Assembly: GCF_036416795.1 (NCBI RefSeq)
Contig: NZ_CP143867.1
Location: 2,782,001 to 2,846,000 of the forward strand
Direction of reading: 5' to 3'
Source of the DNA: Bacteroides sp. MSB163
GTDB taxonomy: Bacteria > Bacteroidota > Bacteroidia > Bacteroidales > Bacteroidaceae
DNA length: 64,000 bases
The notes under the pieces were generated by a model. It worked only from the letters and a program-made list of their open reading frames with translations, made no database searches and was not told the DNA's origin. Numbering within the stretch: position 1 is the first letter of the stretch; the number at the start of each line of letters is the position of its first letter. Below are positions 10,201 through 18,393 of the stretch, in pieces. The translations under genes and the position numbers were made by a program.

Positions 10201-10336
10201 TGTATTCTTTGGAATGATTCTGGCTGTGACATTAGGCATTCTTTTGGTACCGTTCTTCTTTGTACTGATTTATAAGGCGAAGGCAAAAGCGAAGAGTACG
10301 AATATTAAGAAAGTTACGAAGCGATTTAAACGATAA
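7205..10336 (+). CDS. RND multidrug efflux pump, inner-membrane transporter (AcrB/MexB type)
   Basis: This proton-driven antiporter pumps hydrophobic compounds into the adaptor/outer-membrane channel. The 1043 residues start MKVSFFIDRPVFSAVIS and contain two repeats of six membrane segments, each with a large periplasmic loop. The proton-relay signature GIVVDDAIVVVENVER lies in the fourth membrane helix, and its counterpart GLAAKNAILIVEFAKE lies in the second half. An upstream in-frame TTG at 7181, directly after the adaptor stop, is less likely than the ATG at 7205. The C-terminus is Lys-rich. HAE1 subfamily membership is clear from the hydrophobic signatures. Confidence 0.96.
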   Translation: MKVSFFIDRPVFSAVISILIVIVGIIGLTMLPIDQYPQITPPVVKISASYPGASALTVSQAVATPIEQELNGTPGMLYMESNSSNSGGFSATVTFDISADPDLAAVEIQNRLKLAESRLPAEVVQNGISVEKQAASQLMTICLMSSDPKFDEIYLSNFATLNVLDLLRRIPGVGRVSNIGSRYYAMQIWVQPDKLANFGLTVADLQNALKDQNRESAAGVLGQQPVQGLDITIPITTQGRLSTVGQFEEIVVRANADGSIVRLRDVARISLEASSYNTESSINGENAAVLGIYMLPGANAMEVAENVKKAMNEISSNFPDGLSYEIPFDMTTYISESIHEVYKTLFEALILVIIVVFLSLQSWRATLIPIVAVPISLIGTFGFMLIFGFSLNILTLLGLVLAIGIVVDDAIVVVENVERIMHEEKLPPYEATKKAMEGLTGAIIATSLVLAAVFVPVSFLGGITGQLYRQFTVTIVVSVLLSTVVALTLSPVMCSLILKPESHKRKNIVFRYINYALNMGNRKYVRQISRVIGNPRRVLAAFGVVLVAILLINRLIPTSFLPVEDQGYFKVELELPEGATLERTRTVSERAVEYLMLNPAVEYVQSVVGSSPRVGSSQARSELTVIMKPWGARDGQTIDEVMAQVKKDLQEYPECKVYLSTPPVIPGLGSSGGFEMQLEARGDATFDNLVQATDTLMYYASQRKELSGLSSSLQADIPQLYFDVDRDKVKLAGVPLADVFSTMKAYTGSVYVNDFNMFNRIYRVYIQAEAPYREHKENINLFFVRGADNVMIPLTSLGTTSYTTGPGSIKRFNMFNSAVIRGGAADGYSSGQAMEIIEQIAREHLPENIGVEWSGLSYQEKQAGGQTAMVLALVFLFVFLFLAALYESWTVPIAVLLSLPIAALGAYLGVWLCGLENDVYFQIGLVMLVGLAAKNAILIVEFAKEQVDRGANVVKAALHASQLRFRPILMTSLAFILGMLPMVIASGPGSASRQAIGTGVFFGMILAVTLGILLVPFFFVLIYKAKAKAKSTNIKKVTKRFKR

Positions 10337-10339
10337 GTT

Positions 10340-11713
10340 ATGAAAAGAAAATATACAATATATTACATGATGGCGTTGGTGCTATTGTTCAGTTCATGCC
10401 AGTTGGGCAAACATTATGTACGTCCGGAATTGAATCTGCCGCAACAACTTGACTCAACGGAACAGGACACGCTCTCTATTGCTGACCGGCAATGGTGGGA
10501 ACTCTACACCGATACTACGTTGCAAGCGCTCATAGAGCGGACACTCGAATATAATAAGGATATGAAGATAGCCGCTGCGAGGGTGAAGGAGCTGGCGGCA
10601 ATGAAACGCATAGATTTTGCTAATCTTTTCCCGCAGGTTAGTGGTAAGTTGTATGCGGACAAGGAAGCGGAGAACTATGGCGGAGACAATTATGATTCGG
10701 ACCGTAGCTATGAAGCAAAGGCAATCGTTTCATGGGAAGTGGACCTTTGGGGAAACTTGCGTTGGGCGAAAGATAAGAGTATGGCGGATTTTCTGGGTTC
10801 GATAGAGGCGCAACGGGCACTGAAAATGAGCCTGGTGGCGGAAGTGGCTCAGGCATACTTTGAACTGGTGGCTTTGGATAATGAATTGGCTATTGTCCGT
10901 CAGACACTGAATGCCCGTAAAGAAGGCGTGCGGTTGGCAAAGCTTCGTTTTGAAGGTGGACTTACCTCGGAAACCTCTTATCAACAGGCACAGGTGGAAT
11001 TTGCACGTACTGCAACGCTGGTTCCGGATCTGGAGCGAAAGATTTCCATTAAAGAGAATGACATTGCTTTTCTGGCAGGTGAATATCCGCGGAAGATAGA
11101 ACGTTCGGTATTGCCCGAAGAGGTGAAATTGCCGGAAAATCTTCCTGTAGGACTTCCGTCTACATTGCTGGAACGCCGTCCGGATGTACGCCAGGCGGAA
11201 CAGAAATTGATTGCGGCAAATGCGACAGTAGGCCTTGCGTATACTAATATGTTTCCTCGTCTGGCTCTGACGGCACATTATGGTTTGGAGAGTGCGGAAT
11301 TCTCTGATTTCCTGAAATCACCCTATCATTTCCTGAGCGGTTCCTTGCTGACGCCGTTGTTTGCGATGGGTAAGAACCGGGCGATGCTGAAAGCTAAGAA
11401 AGCTGCGTACGAACAGGAGGTTTACTCTTACGAGAAATCAGTGCTGACGGCTTTCAAGGATGCGCGGAATGCAATTGTAGATTTCAATAAGATAAAAGAT
11501 ATTTATGAGTCGCGCCTGCAACTGGAACAAGCCGCGCAAACCAATGTGGAGCTGGCCCAGTTACAGTATATCAATGGCGTAATCGGATATCTGGACGTGC
11601 TGGATGCACAACGTGGATATTTCGATGCCCAGATCGGATTGAGCAATGCGATACGGGATAAGCAGATCACACTGGTGCGACTGTATAAAGCACTCGGTGG
11701 GGGATGGCAGTAG
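10340..11713 (+). CDS. Efflux outer-membrane factor, NodT/OprM-type lipoprotein
   Basis: This is the outer-membrane channel of the tripartite pump. The 457 residues start with a lipoprotein signal peptide ending LLFSSC, so C20 is the predicted lipidated residue. The sequence then has the family opening (YVRPELNLPQ) and two repeats of long alpha-helices, with LLERRPDVRQAEQKLIAANA as the family signature. It starts 3 bases after the pump stop codon, so all three genes form one operon. The imm17-like gene converges on it with only 5 bases between stop codons and no visible terminator. Confidence 0.94.
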   Translation: MKRKYTIYYMMALVLLFSSCQLGKHYVRPELNLPQQLDSTEQDTLSIADRQWWELYTDTTLQALIERTLEYNKDMKIAAARVKELAAMKRIDFANLFPQVSGKLYADKEAENYGGDNYDSDRSYEAKAIVSWEVDLWGNLRWAKDKSMADFLGSIEAQRALKMSLVAEVAQAYFELVALDNELAIVRQTLNARKEGVRLAKLRFEGGLTSETSYQQAQVEFARTATLVPDLERKISIKENDIAFLAGEYPRKIERSVLPEEVKLPENLPVGLPSTLLERRPDVRQAEQKLIAANATVGLAYTNMFPRLALTAHYGLESAEFSDFLKSPYHFLSGSLLTPLFAMGKNRAMLKAKKAAYEQEVYSYEKSVLTAFKDARNAIVDFNKIKDIYESRLQLEQAAQTNVELAQLQYINGVIGYLDVLDAQRGYFDAQIGLSNAIRDKQITLVRLYKALGGGWQ

Positions 11714-11718
11714 AAGGG

Positions 11719-11934
11719 TTAAACCTCCGGTGTATTCAGGAAGAAGAATACAGACATCCCGATAAGAATGATTCCCAGTACGCCATAGAATAACCGGGCA
11801 CGTTTTCTTCCTACACTCTTTACGGCGAACTGTGTGTTGCGGGCAGTGAAGAACCACTCCCAGTCAAACACAGCCGCCAGTAATGAGAGGATGCCGGCTA
11901 CTACGAATATACCTTGTACGATGTATTGGCTCAT
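11719..11934 (-). CDS. Small two-helix membrane protein, Imm17-like
   Basis: The product has 71 residues and two membrane helices (about residues 6-25 and 48-66), joined by a conserved-looking loop WEWFFTARNTQF. I recognise this as the small membrane family named immunity protein 17 in Bacteroides genomes. The family name comes from polymorphic-toxin loci, but no toxin gene is nearby. The gene begins 6 bases after the tsaE stop and ends an operon of housekeeping and envelope genes, which suggests a general membrane function here. The family assignment rests on recall of similar proteins. Confidence 0.7.
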   Translation of the reverse strand: MSQYIVQGIFVVAGILSLLAAVFDWEWFFTARNTQFAVKSVGRKRARLFYGVLGIILIGMSVFFFLNTPEV

Positions 11935-11940
11935 AAGATA

Positions 11941-12366
11941 TTAATCCAGATTTCCCATTGTCAACCTGCGCGAACCGTCTTCCTGTTCCTCAATAGTCAC
12001 TTTAATGGTATTGCCCGGTAGCAGTTCCTCCACCAGTTCCGGCCATTCGATGAAACAGAGTGCACCACTGTAGAAGTAATCTTCGTATCCCATATCATAT
12101 ACTTCTTCCAGCTTCTTGATCCGGTAGAAGTCGAAATGATAGATCAATTCTCCTGCTATGTCCGAACGATACTCATTGATAACGGCAAAGGTAGGTGATG
12201 TAACGACATCTTCAACGCCCAACTCCTGGCAAAGTGCCTTGATAAAAGTAGTTTTACCAGCTCCCATTTTTCCATAGAGAGCGAAAACGGTATTGTCACC
12301 CATAGCGGCGATGAACTCGCGGGCGGCTTCATGGATATGGTCCAGAGATTGAATTTTAATTTCCAT
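11941..12366 (-). CDS. tsaE: tRNA threonylcarbamoyladenosine biosynthesis ATPase TsaE
   Basis: TsaE is the ATPase that partners TsaB and TsaD in making the t6A37 modification of ANN-decoding tRNAs. The product has 141 residues and the P-loop GKMGAGKTT (about residues 32-40), followed by [10 protein letters not shown] and the HFDFYR motif of the family. An in-frame ATG at 12405 would add 13 residues and overlap the porX end. The inner ATG at 12366 gives the usual family N-terminus. It lies in the aroA-porW-porX operon. tsaB and tsaD are not in the window. Confidence 0.92.
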   Translation of the reverse strand: MEIKIQSLDHIHEAAREFIAAMGDNTVFALYGKMGAGKTTFIKALCQELGVEDVVTSPTFAVINEYRSDIAGELIYHFDFYRIKKLEEVYDMGYEDYFYSGALCFIEWPELVEELLPGNTIKVTIEEQEDGSRRLTMGNLD

Positions 12367-12391
12367 ACTATATTTAATTATGATTTTACTT

Positions 12392-13981
12392 TCAGTTTCG
12401 TCCACTTAATGTGATAAGTGGGATAATCATCTCTTCCATCGAAATGCCTCCATGCTGGAAGGTATCGGTGTAATAGCTGACGTAATGGTTGTAATTATTG
12501 GGATAGGCAAAGAAATCCCGGCCTGTAGCGAAGATATAGCGTGTACTCACGTTGGGTGAGGGGAGGTGTATTTCAGCAGGACGGGTGATTTCAAACACCT
12601 GTTTGGGGTTGTATGCCATGTTGCGTGACAGTTTGTATCGCAGGTTGGCATTGATTTCTTTACTGTTGCTTTGCACTTTTATCGGGTTATCTACGCGAAT
12701 GCTGCCGTGATCGGTGGTGATGATAACCCGGTACTGACGACTGGCAAGCGCTTTCAGCAAGTCGCTCAGCGGTGAATGGCGAAACCAGGAAAGGGTGATA
12801 CTACGGTAGGCTGCCTCGGTAGAGGCGAGTTCACGTATCATTTTGCTTTCCGTTCGGCTGTGGCTCAACATGTCGATAAAATTGAATACGGCAACATTGA
12901 GGTCATTCTGCGCCAGGGCGGGAAGTTGTGCCAGCAGACGTTCCGCGCCGGAAGCATCATTAATTTTATGGTAAGAGAAGGTGTCACTGCGGCGATAGCG
13001 CTCTATAATGGTACGTATCAGTGGGGCTTCATTCAGGTTTTTGTTTTCTTCTTCGTCCTCATCTATCCATAATTCGGGAAAAAGCTTGACTATCTGGTCA
13101 GGCATCAGTCCGGAAAAGATGGCATTGCGGGCATATTGCGTGGCGGTGGGCAGAATGCTGAAATAGAGTTGTTCTTCAATGTTGAATAAGCCAGATAGCT
13201 CATTGGCAAGAACGCGCCATTGGTCGTACCGGAAATTATCAAGTACAATAAAGAAAATTTTTTCACCTTTGTCCAGCAGAGGGAAAAGGATGCGTTTGAA
13301 AAGATCCGGGCTCATCAGAGGGCGGTCGGTGTTTTCCGAAGAGGGCTTGCGTGTGTTAGTTGCCCCTTTTTCGTCTGATACCCAGTTGGCATAGTTTTTC
13401 TTTATGAATTTGGCAAAGGCAGAATTGGCCTCTGCTTTCTGCATGGCAAGCATCTCGTTCATAGGGCTGTCTGTAGCTTCCAATTCCAGTTCCCAATATA
13501 CTAGGCGACGATACAATTCCATCCAGTCGGTTGCCGTCAGCGAGTCATTTATTTGCATGCCTATCTTACCGAAATCTTGTTGATAACCGGTTTGTGCGGC
13601 TTCGTTGACTATATTCCGACGATGCAGATTCTTCTTTAGCGATAACAATATTTGGTTAGGATTGACGGGCTTGATCAGGTAATCCGCAATCTTTTGTCCG
13701 ATAGCCATGTCCATGATGTTTTCTTCTTCACTCTTGGTGATCATGACGACGGGGACAGTTGGGCAGATTTCTTTTATTAATGCCAGAGTTTGCAGACCGC
13801 TCAGTCCGGGCATGTTTTCGTCCAGAAAGATGAGGTCGTAGGTTGTAGTGCGGCAGCGGTCAAGTGCATCCTGTCCGTTGGTTACGGTATCTACTTCGTA
13901 GCCTTTGCCTTCCAGAAACAGGATGTGCGGTCGCAACAAACTGATTTCATCGTCCACCCAAAGTAATCTGTCTTTCTTCAT
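12392..13981 (-). CDS. porX: PorX-type response regulator with PglZ/alkaline-phosphatase domain
   Basis: The 529-residue product is a two-domain response regulator. The receiver domain (residues 1-120) has acidic D10-D11, phospho-acceptor D54 (IFLDENMPG), T82 and K104. The C-terminal PglZ domain of the alkaline-phosphatase superfamily has [21 protein letters not shown] (whose Thr matches the proposed nucleophile) and the metal motif TTDHGS. In Porphyromonas gingivalis PorX controls the type IX secretion system with PorY and SigP, and is a metal-dependent phosphodiesterase on oligonucleotides. Here it lies 14 bases after a PorW/SprE-like gene. No PorY-like kinase or T9SS gene is in the window. 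Confidence 0.92.
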   Translation of the reverse strand: MKKDRLLWVDDEISLLRPHILFLEGKGYEVDTVTNGQDALDRCRTTTYDLIFLDENMPGLSGLQTLALIKEICPTVPVVMITKSEEENIMDMAIGQKIADYLIKPVNPNQILLSLKKNLHRRNIVNEAAQTGYQQDFGKIGMQINDSLTATDWMELYRRLVYWELELEATDSPMNEMLAMQKAEANSAFAKFIKKNYANWVSDEKGATNTRKPSSENTDRPLMSPDLFKRILFPLLDKGEKIFFIVLDNFRYDQWRVLANELSGLFNIEEQLYFSILPTATQYARNAIFSGLMPDQIVKLFPELWIDEDEEENKNLNEAPLIRTIIERYRRSDTFSYHKINDASGAERLLAQLPALAQNDLNVAVFNFIDMLSHSRTESKMIRELASTEAAYRSITLSWFRHSPLSDLLKALASRQYRVIITTDHGSIRVDNPIKVQSNSKEINANLRYKLSRNMAYNPKQVFEITRPAEIHLPSPNVSTRYIFATGRDFFAYPNNYNHYVSYYTDTFQHGGISMEEMIIPLITLSGRN

Positions 13982-13995
13982 ATCTGTTAGTTATT

Positions 13996-16900
13996 TCAAT
14001 CCCCAAAGATAACACCATTTTCCGGGTCGTCCTCTTCCGTAGGCAGATTTTCTTCTCTCTGCCGTTCTTCTTCCTCTGTCGGCAGGTTCAGCAGAGGTTC
14101 ATCCAGTGTATAGCCTTTTAGTTCCGGTTCCGGTATGGAAGAGAAGTGTGTATGGTAGAAGGCATCATAATCATCGAAGCTATATTGTTTGATTAATTGC
14201 GCATAGTTGGCCTCCGAGATGAGTATGGCGCGCATGCCACTGAGCCGTGCCGCCATTTCGGGATTTGCATAAAGTCGACGGAAATATTGCTGTGTTTCAT
14301 CGTAATTGTTGAACGGACGAATTTGCAACATACCGATACCCCGTTCGTGAGCAAATGCAAGGTCGAAGTTCTTAACCAGGAAAGTGGAGAAATTATAGCG
14401 TGCCACTTCAAACAGAAGCATATTCTCGTTTACTTTTCCTTCTTCATAAGCAAGGATAAAGAGGAACGGTACATTGCGCTCTGTGCTGAAAGCACTGTCT
14501 GGTGGAAGAATAGCGGCACTGCTCAAACTGTCGCCCAGCAGATTGCCTGCTTCGGCCAGTTCGGCATTTCGGCGTTGCCAGATAGAACCGAATGTATGGC
14601 TGTCACGGGCCAGCAGACGCCCTTCTTGTACGCCTTTCAGTATATGGGCGGCCAGATCAGTGATTTCGTTCTGCGGATATTGCTGTACAAGTTCTTTCAG
14701 AGTGGCGAGGAACCTTTCTGTTTCTCCTCCCTGCAGTCGGGTGACGGCTTCGAGGAACATAAACTTCGGGCGGTGTTGCCCTAATGGATATATTTCGGAA
14801 GAAAGATGTTCGGCAGCCCGCACAGTGGCTGTGTCGCCCATCTGGAAATGCTCATAAGCGCGGACATAGAGTGAATCTTCACGTTGCTTACCATGTACGG
14901 CATTCTCTGCGAAATCCGGGTCAGCCAGTGTCTTGGCATAACGGCTTTTGGGGAACCGGGCGATAAGTTCGGCTTTATATTTTTCGGCGGAACTGCCTTT
15001 TTTCTCATAATATTCTATAGCCAATTTCGTCAGGAATAACTGATAATAGGCTTCATCAGCTTGCGCGAAGTCCGGGAACTGCCGGATGAGCCTTTCGAAC
15101 ATGGCTTCTGCCCGTCGGAAATCGTGCATACGATCCTTGAAAACTATTCCGGCACCGTATAAGGCTTCCGATAGCAATGCGTTGGATGCCTGCATGGCCT
15201 CTTCTGTCAATGGTATCTGTGCCAGATAGTATTCCGGACGATGCGTGTCATTGGCGATACTGTCGGCAGTTCCCTCTTTAGGACCTTCTTTGGGGGAGAC
15301 GGAACTTTCTGCGGTTTCATCTTCTTGACTGTTCCGGATACTGTCTTTCTGGGCAATATCTTCCGGTTCACTGTAATCTATCTCTTCAAAATCGTCGAGT
15401 GCAACCACGGTTTTGTTTTTCCTTCGCCAGTTGTCTTCCAGTTTTCTGCGTCCCCACAAACGTTGGAACTCTGCTTTTCCCTGTTCCACTAATTGCGGAT
15501 TATAAAAATACCAATCCAGTTTTCCGCCTATTGCCGGCTGGGTGGTTTGTGGAGTAGTGGTATTCCCTTGCCCTGGTTTGCTGATAATCGAAGTTGCAGG
15601 TAACTGACTTTCCGCTTCTTCCCGCATCTGCAGACGGTTTGTTTCCCGCTCTGCTTCTTCGGCCGCCTTACGTTCTGCTTCTTCCCGGGCGATGACCTGT
15701 GCAATGATGTTTTCTATGACGGCCATTCGTTCCGCCTCCGGCATCCCGGCAAGGTGCTGCAAACTATCCTGTAACTGTATGGTATTGGTATGAGGTACCA
15801 GTTCGTCCAGTATTTCCGAACGGGTGGTAATGTCGGCATATTCCCGGTGTGTCTTATCTATCAACCCTATTGCCTCTGCGTATGCTTTCTGTGCTTCGGC
15901 ATAGCGTGCCTGCTGCCAGTACAAGTTTCCCAATGTCAGTTGAAGAATTCCTTTTTCCACACCATTACGGGTGCTCTTTTCTATTCCTTTGTGATATGCG
16001 GAAAGAGCCTGCGCCGTGTCTTTCCCGACCAGGTAAACATTACCCAATGCATAGTAAATCTGATCCAGATATTCTTCGTTTTTCTCGTCTTTGCTCAGCC
16101 GCAGTAGCTTTCCTGTTATCTTACGGCTATTGGCGGTGGGCATCACTTCCGTCTGGCGGATACGGGCACTCAATGCCAGTTCGTACGGAGGGTTGAGACG
16201 AATTACTTTGCTGTATGATTGATAAGCTTGTTCCGGTTGTTGCAATAGCTGGTAAGTCTGCCCCAGGAGATAATAGCATCGCGCTTTTTGCTGCTTGTTC
16301 TTCTCGTTTTTGGCTGTCTTTTCCAGATGGGGGATGGCTTCTTTGTATCGCTGACTGCCCAACAGGTAGTTTCCTGTTGCCGAAGCATAAGGGACTGCCA
16401 GTGATAACGGCAGACTATCATTATTTACCCGGTTCAGAGCGTCTTCCGCATCGTATTGCCAGCCCAGAGCTGAGTAGCAGCGGGATAGCCAGATCAGAGC
16501 TTCGGAAGTGATGCTCGTCTGTCCGTCATAGAGGCGCACGATATAAGAAAAGGTTGAGGCAGCTTCCGGAAAATCTCCTTTCTGATATTGTGCTTTTCCC
16601 AATAGCAGCCATGCACGATGTATGAAAGGATTGAATTCCCGACGCGCCAGCCATTTTTTGTATTCGTCCGTGTATGCCCGTCCTGGTTTACGTATGGGGC
16701 GTCGCTTGATAGAATGCTGGCGAATGGCTTTTTGCGCTTTTTCAATGGCTCGCTCATAGTCGGAAGTACCGATACCTGTAGTTTCTTTGTTGCCGATGGG
16801 ATAGAGGGGGAGCATTTCCATGTAGTTATCCTTATTCCCTTGTTGCTGTGCTTGCAATCCGGCTTTATAAGCTTCGTTTCCGTTGAAGTAGACGTTGTAA

Positions 16901-17016
16901 CGGGTGGTTAGGGCATGATAGAAGCGTGTGCCGGCTGTATTCTTTCGAGTAGAACATCCGGCAACGAGCATCAAAGTGACTAAGATGCCAGTGAGGAGGA
17001 TTGCTTTGCGTTTCAA
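13996..17016 (-). CDS. Large TPR lipoprotein, PorW/SprE-like
   Basis: The 1006-residue product has a lipoprotein signal peptide ending LMLVAGC (C21). It continues FYHALTTRYNVYFNGNEAY, the conserved opening of PorW/SprE proteins. Tetratricopeptide repeats fill about residues 120-420, then a Glu-rich linker (about 440-470) and further helical repeats to the C-terminus. In Flavobacterium and Porphyromonas this family is needed for type IX secretion and gliding. Its role in gut Bacteroides, generally reported to lack T9SS, is unknown. It starts 15 bases after the ABC permease stop and directly precedes porX, so the pair is probably cotranscribed. The family match is by recognition. Confidence 0.8.
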   Translation of the reverse strand: MKRKAILLTGILVTLMLVAGCSTRKNTAGTRFYHALTTRYNVYFNGNEAYKAGLQAQQQGNKDNYMEMLPLYPIGNKETTGIGTSDYERAIEKAQKAIRQHSIKRRPIRKPGRAYTDEYKKWLARREFNPFIHRAWLLLGKAQYQKGDFPEAASTFSYIVRLYDGQTSITSEALIWLSRCYSALGWQYDAEDALNRVNNDSLPLSLAVPYASATGNYLLGSQRYKEAIPHLEKTAKNEKNKQQKARCYYLLGQTYQLLQQPEQAYQSYSKVIRLNPPYELALSARIRQTEVMPTANSRKITGKLLRLSKDEKNEEYLDQIYYALGNVYLVGKDTAQALSAYHKGIEKSTRNGVEKGILQLTLGNLYWQQARYAEAQKAYAEAIGLIDKTHREYADITTRSEILDELVPHTNTIQLQDSLQHLAGMPEAERMAVIENIIAQVIAREEAERKAAEEAERETNRLQMREEAESQLPATSIISKPGQGNTTTPQTTQPAIGGKLDWYFYNPQLVEQGKAEFQRLWGRRKLEDNWRRKNKTVVALDDFEEIDYSEPEDIAQKDSIRNSQEDETAESSVSPKEGPKEGTADSIANDTHRPEYYLAQIPLTEEAMQASNALLSEALYGAGIVFKDRMHDFRRAEAMFERLIRQFPDFAQADEAYYQLFLTKLAIEYYEKKGSSAEKYKAELIARFPKSRYAKTLADPDFAENAVHGKQREDSLYVRAYEHFQMGDTATVRAAEHLSSEIYPLGQHRPKFMFLEAVTRLQGGETERFLATLKELVQQYPQNEITDLAAHILKGVQEGRLLARDSHTFGSIWQRRNAELAEAGNLLGDSLSSAAILPPDSAFSTERNVPFLFILAYEEGKVNENMLLFEVARYNFSTFLVKNFDLAFAHERGIGMLQIRPFNNYDETQQYFRRLYANPEMAARLSGMRAILISEANYAQLIKQYSFDDYDAFYHTHFSSIPEPELKGYTLDEPLLNLPTEEEERQREENLPTEEDDPENGVIFGD

Positions 17017-17031
17017 CTATGCCAGTAAGTT

Positions 17032-17859
17032 TTACGGGTTCTGCGTTTTCTGCCGTAAAGATAAATAAAAACTCTTTCCCAGCTTACATACTACGTATAT
17101 AATGATGGAAAAGAAGATGATAGCCGCGCCTGAAGGAACGTTGAGATAATAGGATATCATCAATCCGCCTAGGCAACTGAGATAACCGATGCCGATGGAT
17201 AGCCAGATAATGCGGTGGAAACGATGCGTGAACAAATTCGCAGTCATTTGCGGGATTGTAAGCAGGGAGATAACCAGCACAATCCCCACCATGCGCAGAC
17301 ATGCTACAATGGTCAGTGCAATGAACATCATCAGCACATATTCGAATATTTGTACGGGAATGCCTTGTGAACGTGCAAATTCCCGGTCGAAAGCAACATA
17401 AATAATCGGACGCAGGTATAGGATAAAGAAAATAGCCAGTATCACTGCAAGTCCTGCAAGCAAGGCGATGTCTCCGAATGTAATCGTCAGTATATTACCG
17501 AACAGATAAGCCGACAAATCGGGTGCGAACCCGGGTGAAAGGAAGGTGAACATGATACCCAATGCCATCCCCAGCGTCCAGAATACCGCGATAGCTGAGT
17601 CCTCACGCATATCATTGCGTTTGCTAAGCCACTCCACACCAAAAGCCGACAGTACCGCAAACACTCCGGCTGCCAAAATGGGAGAAATTCCTGTATATAA
17701 TCCCAGACCGATTCCTCCGAAAGAGGCATGTGTCAGTCCGCCACTAATGAACACCAGTCGCCTCGTTACGATATACGTACCGATAAGTCCGCAAACAATG
17801 CTTGCCAGTAAACTGCCGATGAGGGCATGTTGGAAGAAGGTATATTGTAGTAGATCCAC
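17032..17859 (-). CDS. Zinc/manganese-type ABC transporter permease (ZnuB/MntB family)
   Basis: This is an inner-membrane permease of the ABC-3 family that imports Zn2+, Mn2+ or Fe2+. Its 275 residues form about eight membrane helices. The family features IVTRRLVFISGGLTHASFGG near the N-terminus and LRMVGIVLVISLLTIPQMTA near the C-terminus are present. The ATPase and metal-binding lipoprotein that should accompany it are not adjacent. Its neighbour is a membrane-anchored protein with a CCGxHxxC cluster, 1 base upstream. Which metal is carried cannot be told. Confidence 0.9.
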   Translation of the reverse strand: MDLLQYTFFQHALIGSLLASIVCGLIGTYIVTRRLVFISGGLTHASFGGIGLGLYTGISPILAAGVFAVLSAFGVEWLSKRNDMREDSAIAVFWTLGMALGIMFTFLSPGFAPDLSAYLFGNILTITFGDIALLAGLAVILAIFFILYLRPIIYVAFDREFARSQGIPVQIFEYVLMMFIALTIVACLRMVGIVLVISLLTIPQMTANLFTHRFHRIIWLSIGIGYLSCLGGLMISYYLNVPSGAAIIFFSIIIYVVCKLGKSFYLSLRQKTQNP

Positions 17860-17860
17860 T

Positions 17861-18277
17861 TTAAAGTCTCCTCTCTCCTATGATCAGGAATACTTCATCT
17901 TTGATATTGTTCGGCAGAGCTATTCCACGTAGTTGCAAACTGCGTACCCATCCGGCAACATCGGTGTCCTGCATCGTATAGAATATGTCTCTGAATTCAT
18001 CTTCCTGTTCAGGAGTGTAATCTTCGGGGGCAGTGCCGATGTATTTGTCCAGTTCTTCATCATCGTAGTACTCTATCTTTTTGCTGACGGCAGCTAACAG
18101 ACTGTCCCGTTCGCATATTTCGTGCTGTCCGCAGCATTCTGCATCGACCTCTTTCACTTCGGGCATGGCATCCAGTTCTCCGCGTTCTATTTTCTTTTGC
18201 AAGCGTAGGTTACGGATGTATCCTGCCAAAAGGGCGATACAGACAAGTACAATAAGACTTATAATTAATATCCACAT
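17861..18277 (-). CDS. Membrane-anchored protein with a Cys/His cluster, unknown function
   Basis: The product has 138 residues: one N-terminal membrane helix (about 2-20), a basic stretch and a soluble acidic domain facing the cytoplasm. The domain carries AECCGQHEIC, a CCG-x-H-x2-C cluster that could bind a metal ion or a small cofactor. I know it only as a conserved Bacteroidetes hypothetical. The stop codon is 1 base from the start of the metal ABC permease gene, which suggests translational coupling and a possible role in metal handling. That role is inferred from position and motif only. Confidence 0.8.
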   Translation of the reverse strand: MWILIISLIVLVCIALLAGYIRNLRLQKKIERGELDAMPEVKEVDAECCGQHEICERDSLLAAVSKKIEYYDDEELDKYIGTAPEDYTPEQEDEFRDIFYTMQDTDVAGWVRSLQLRGIALPNNIKDEVFLIIGERRL

Positions 18278-18285
18278 AGTTTTTT

Positions 18286-18393
18286 AATTAAGAATGAAGA
18301 ATTAAGAATGAAGAATTACTTGGTGGTATGCTTACGTAGCGCAGCCAAATTCTTCATTCTTTATTTTTCATTTAAATTGTTCTTCATTTAATT
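18286..18393. repeat. Palindromic intergenic repeat, GAAGAATTA type, copy 1
   Basis: The left arm is a tandem pair of AAGAATGAAGAATT (18288-18317). The right arm carries AATTCTTCATTCTT, and an inner TTGG/CCAA extends the stem. The core holds GCGCAGCC (18339-18346). The distal arm overlaps the end of aroA and forms its TGA stop (18386-18384). A second copy is at 40154-40222. The element lies inside an apparent operon and may act as a bidirectional terminator or processing site. Confidence 0.75.
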
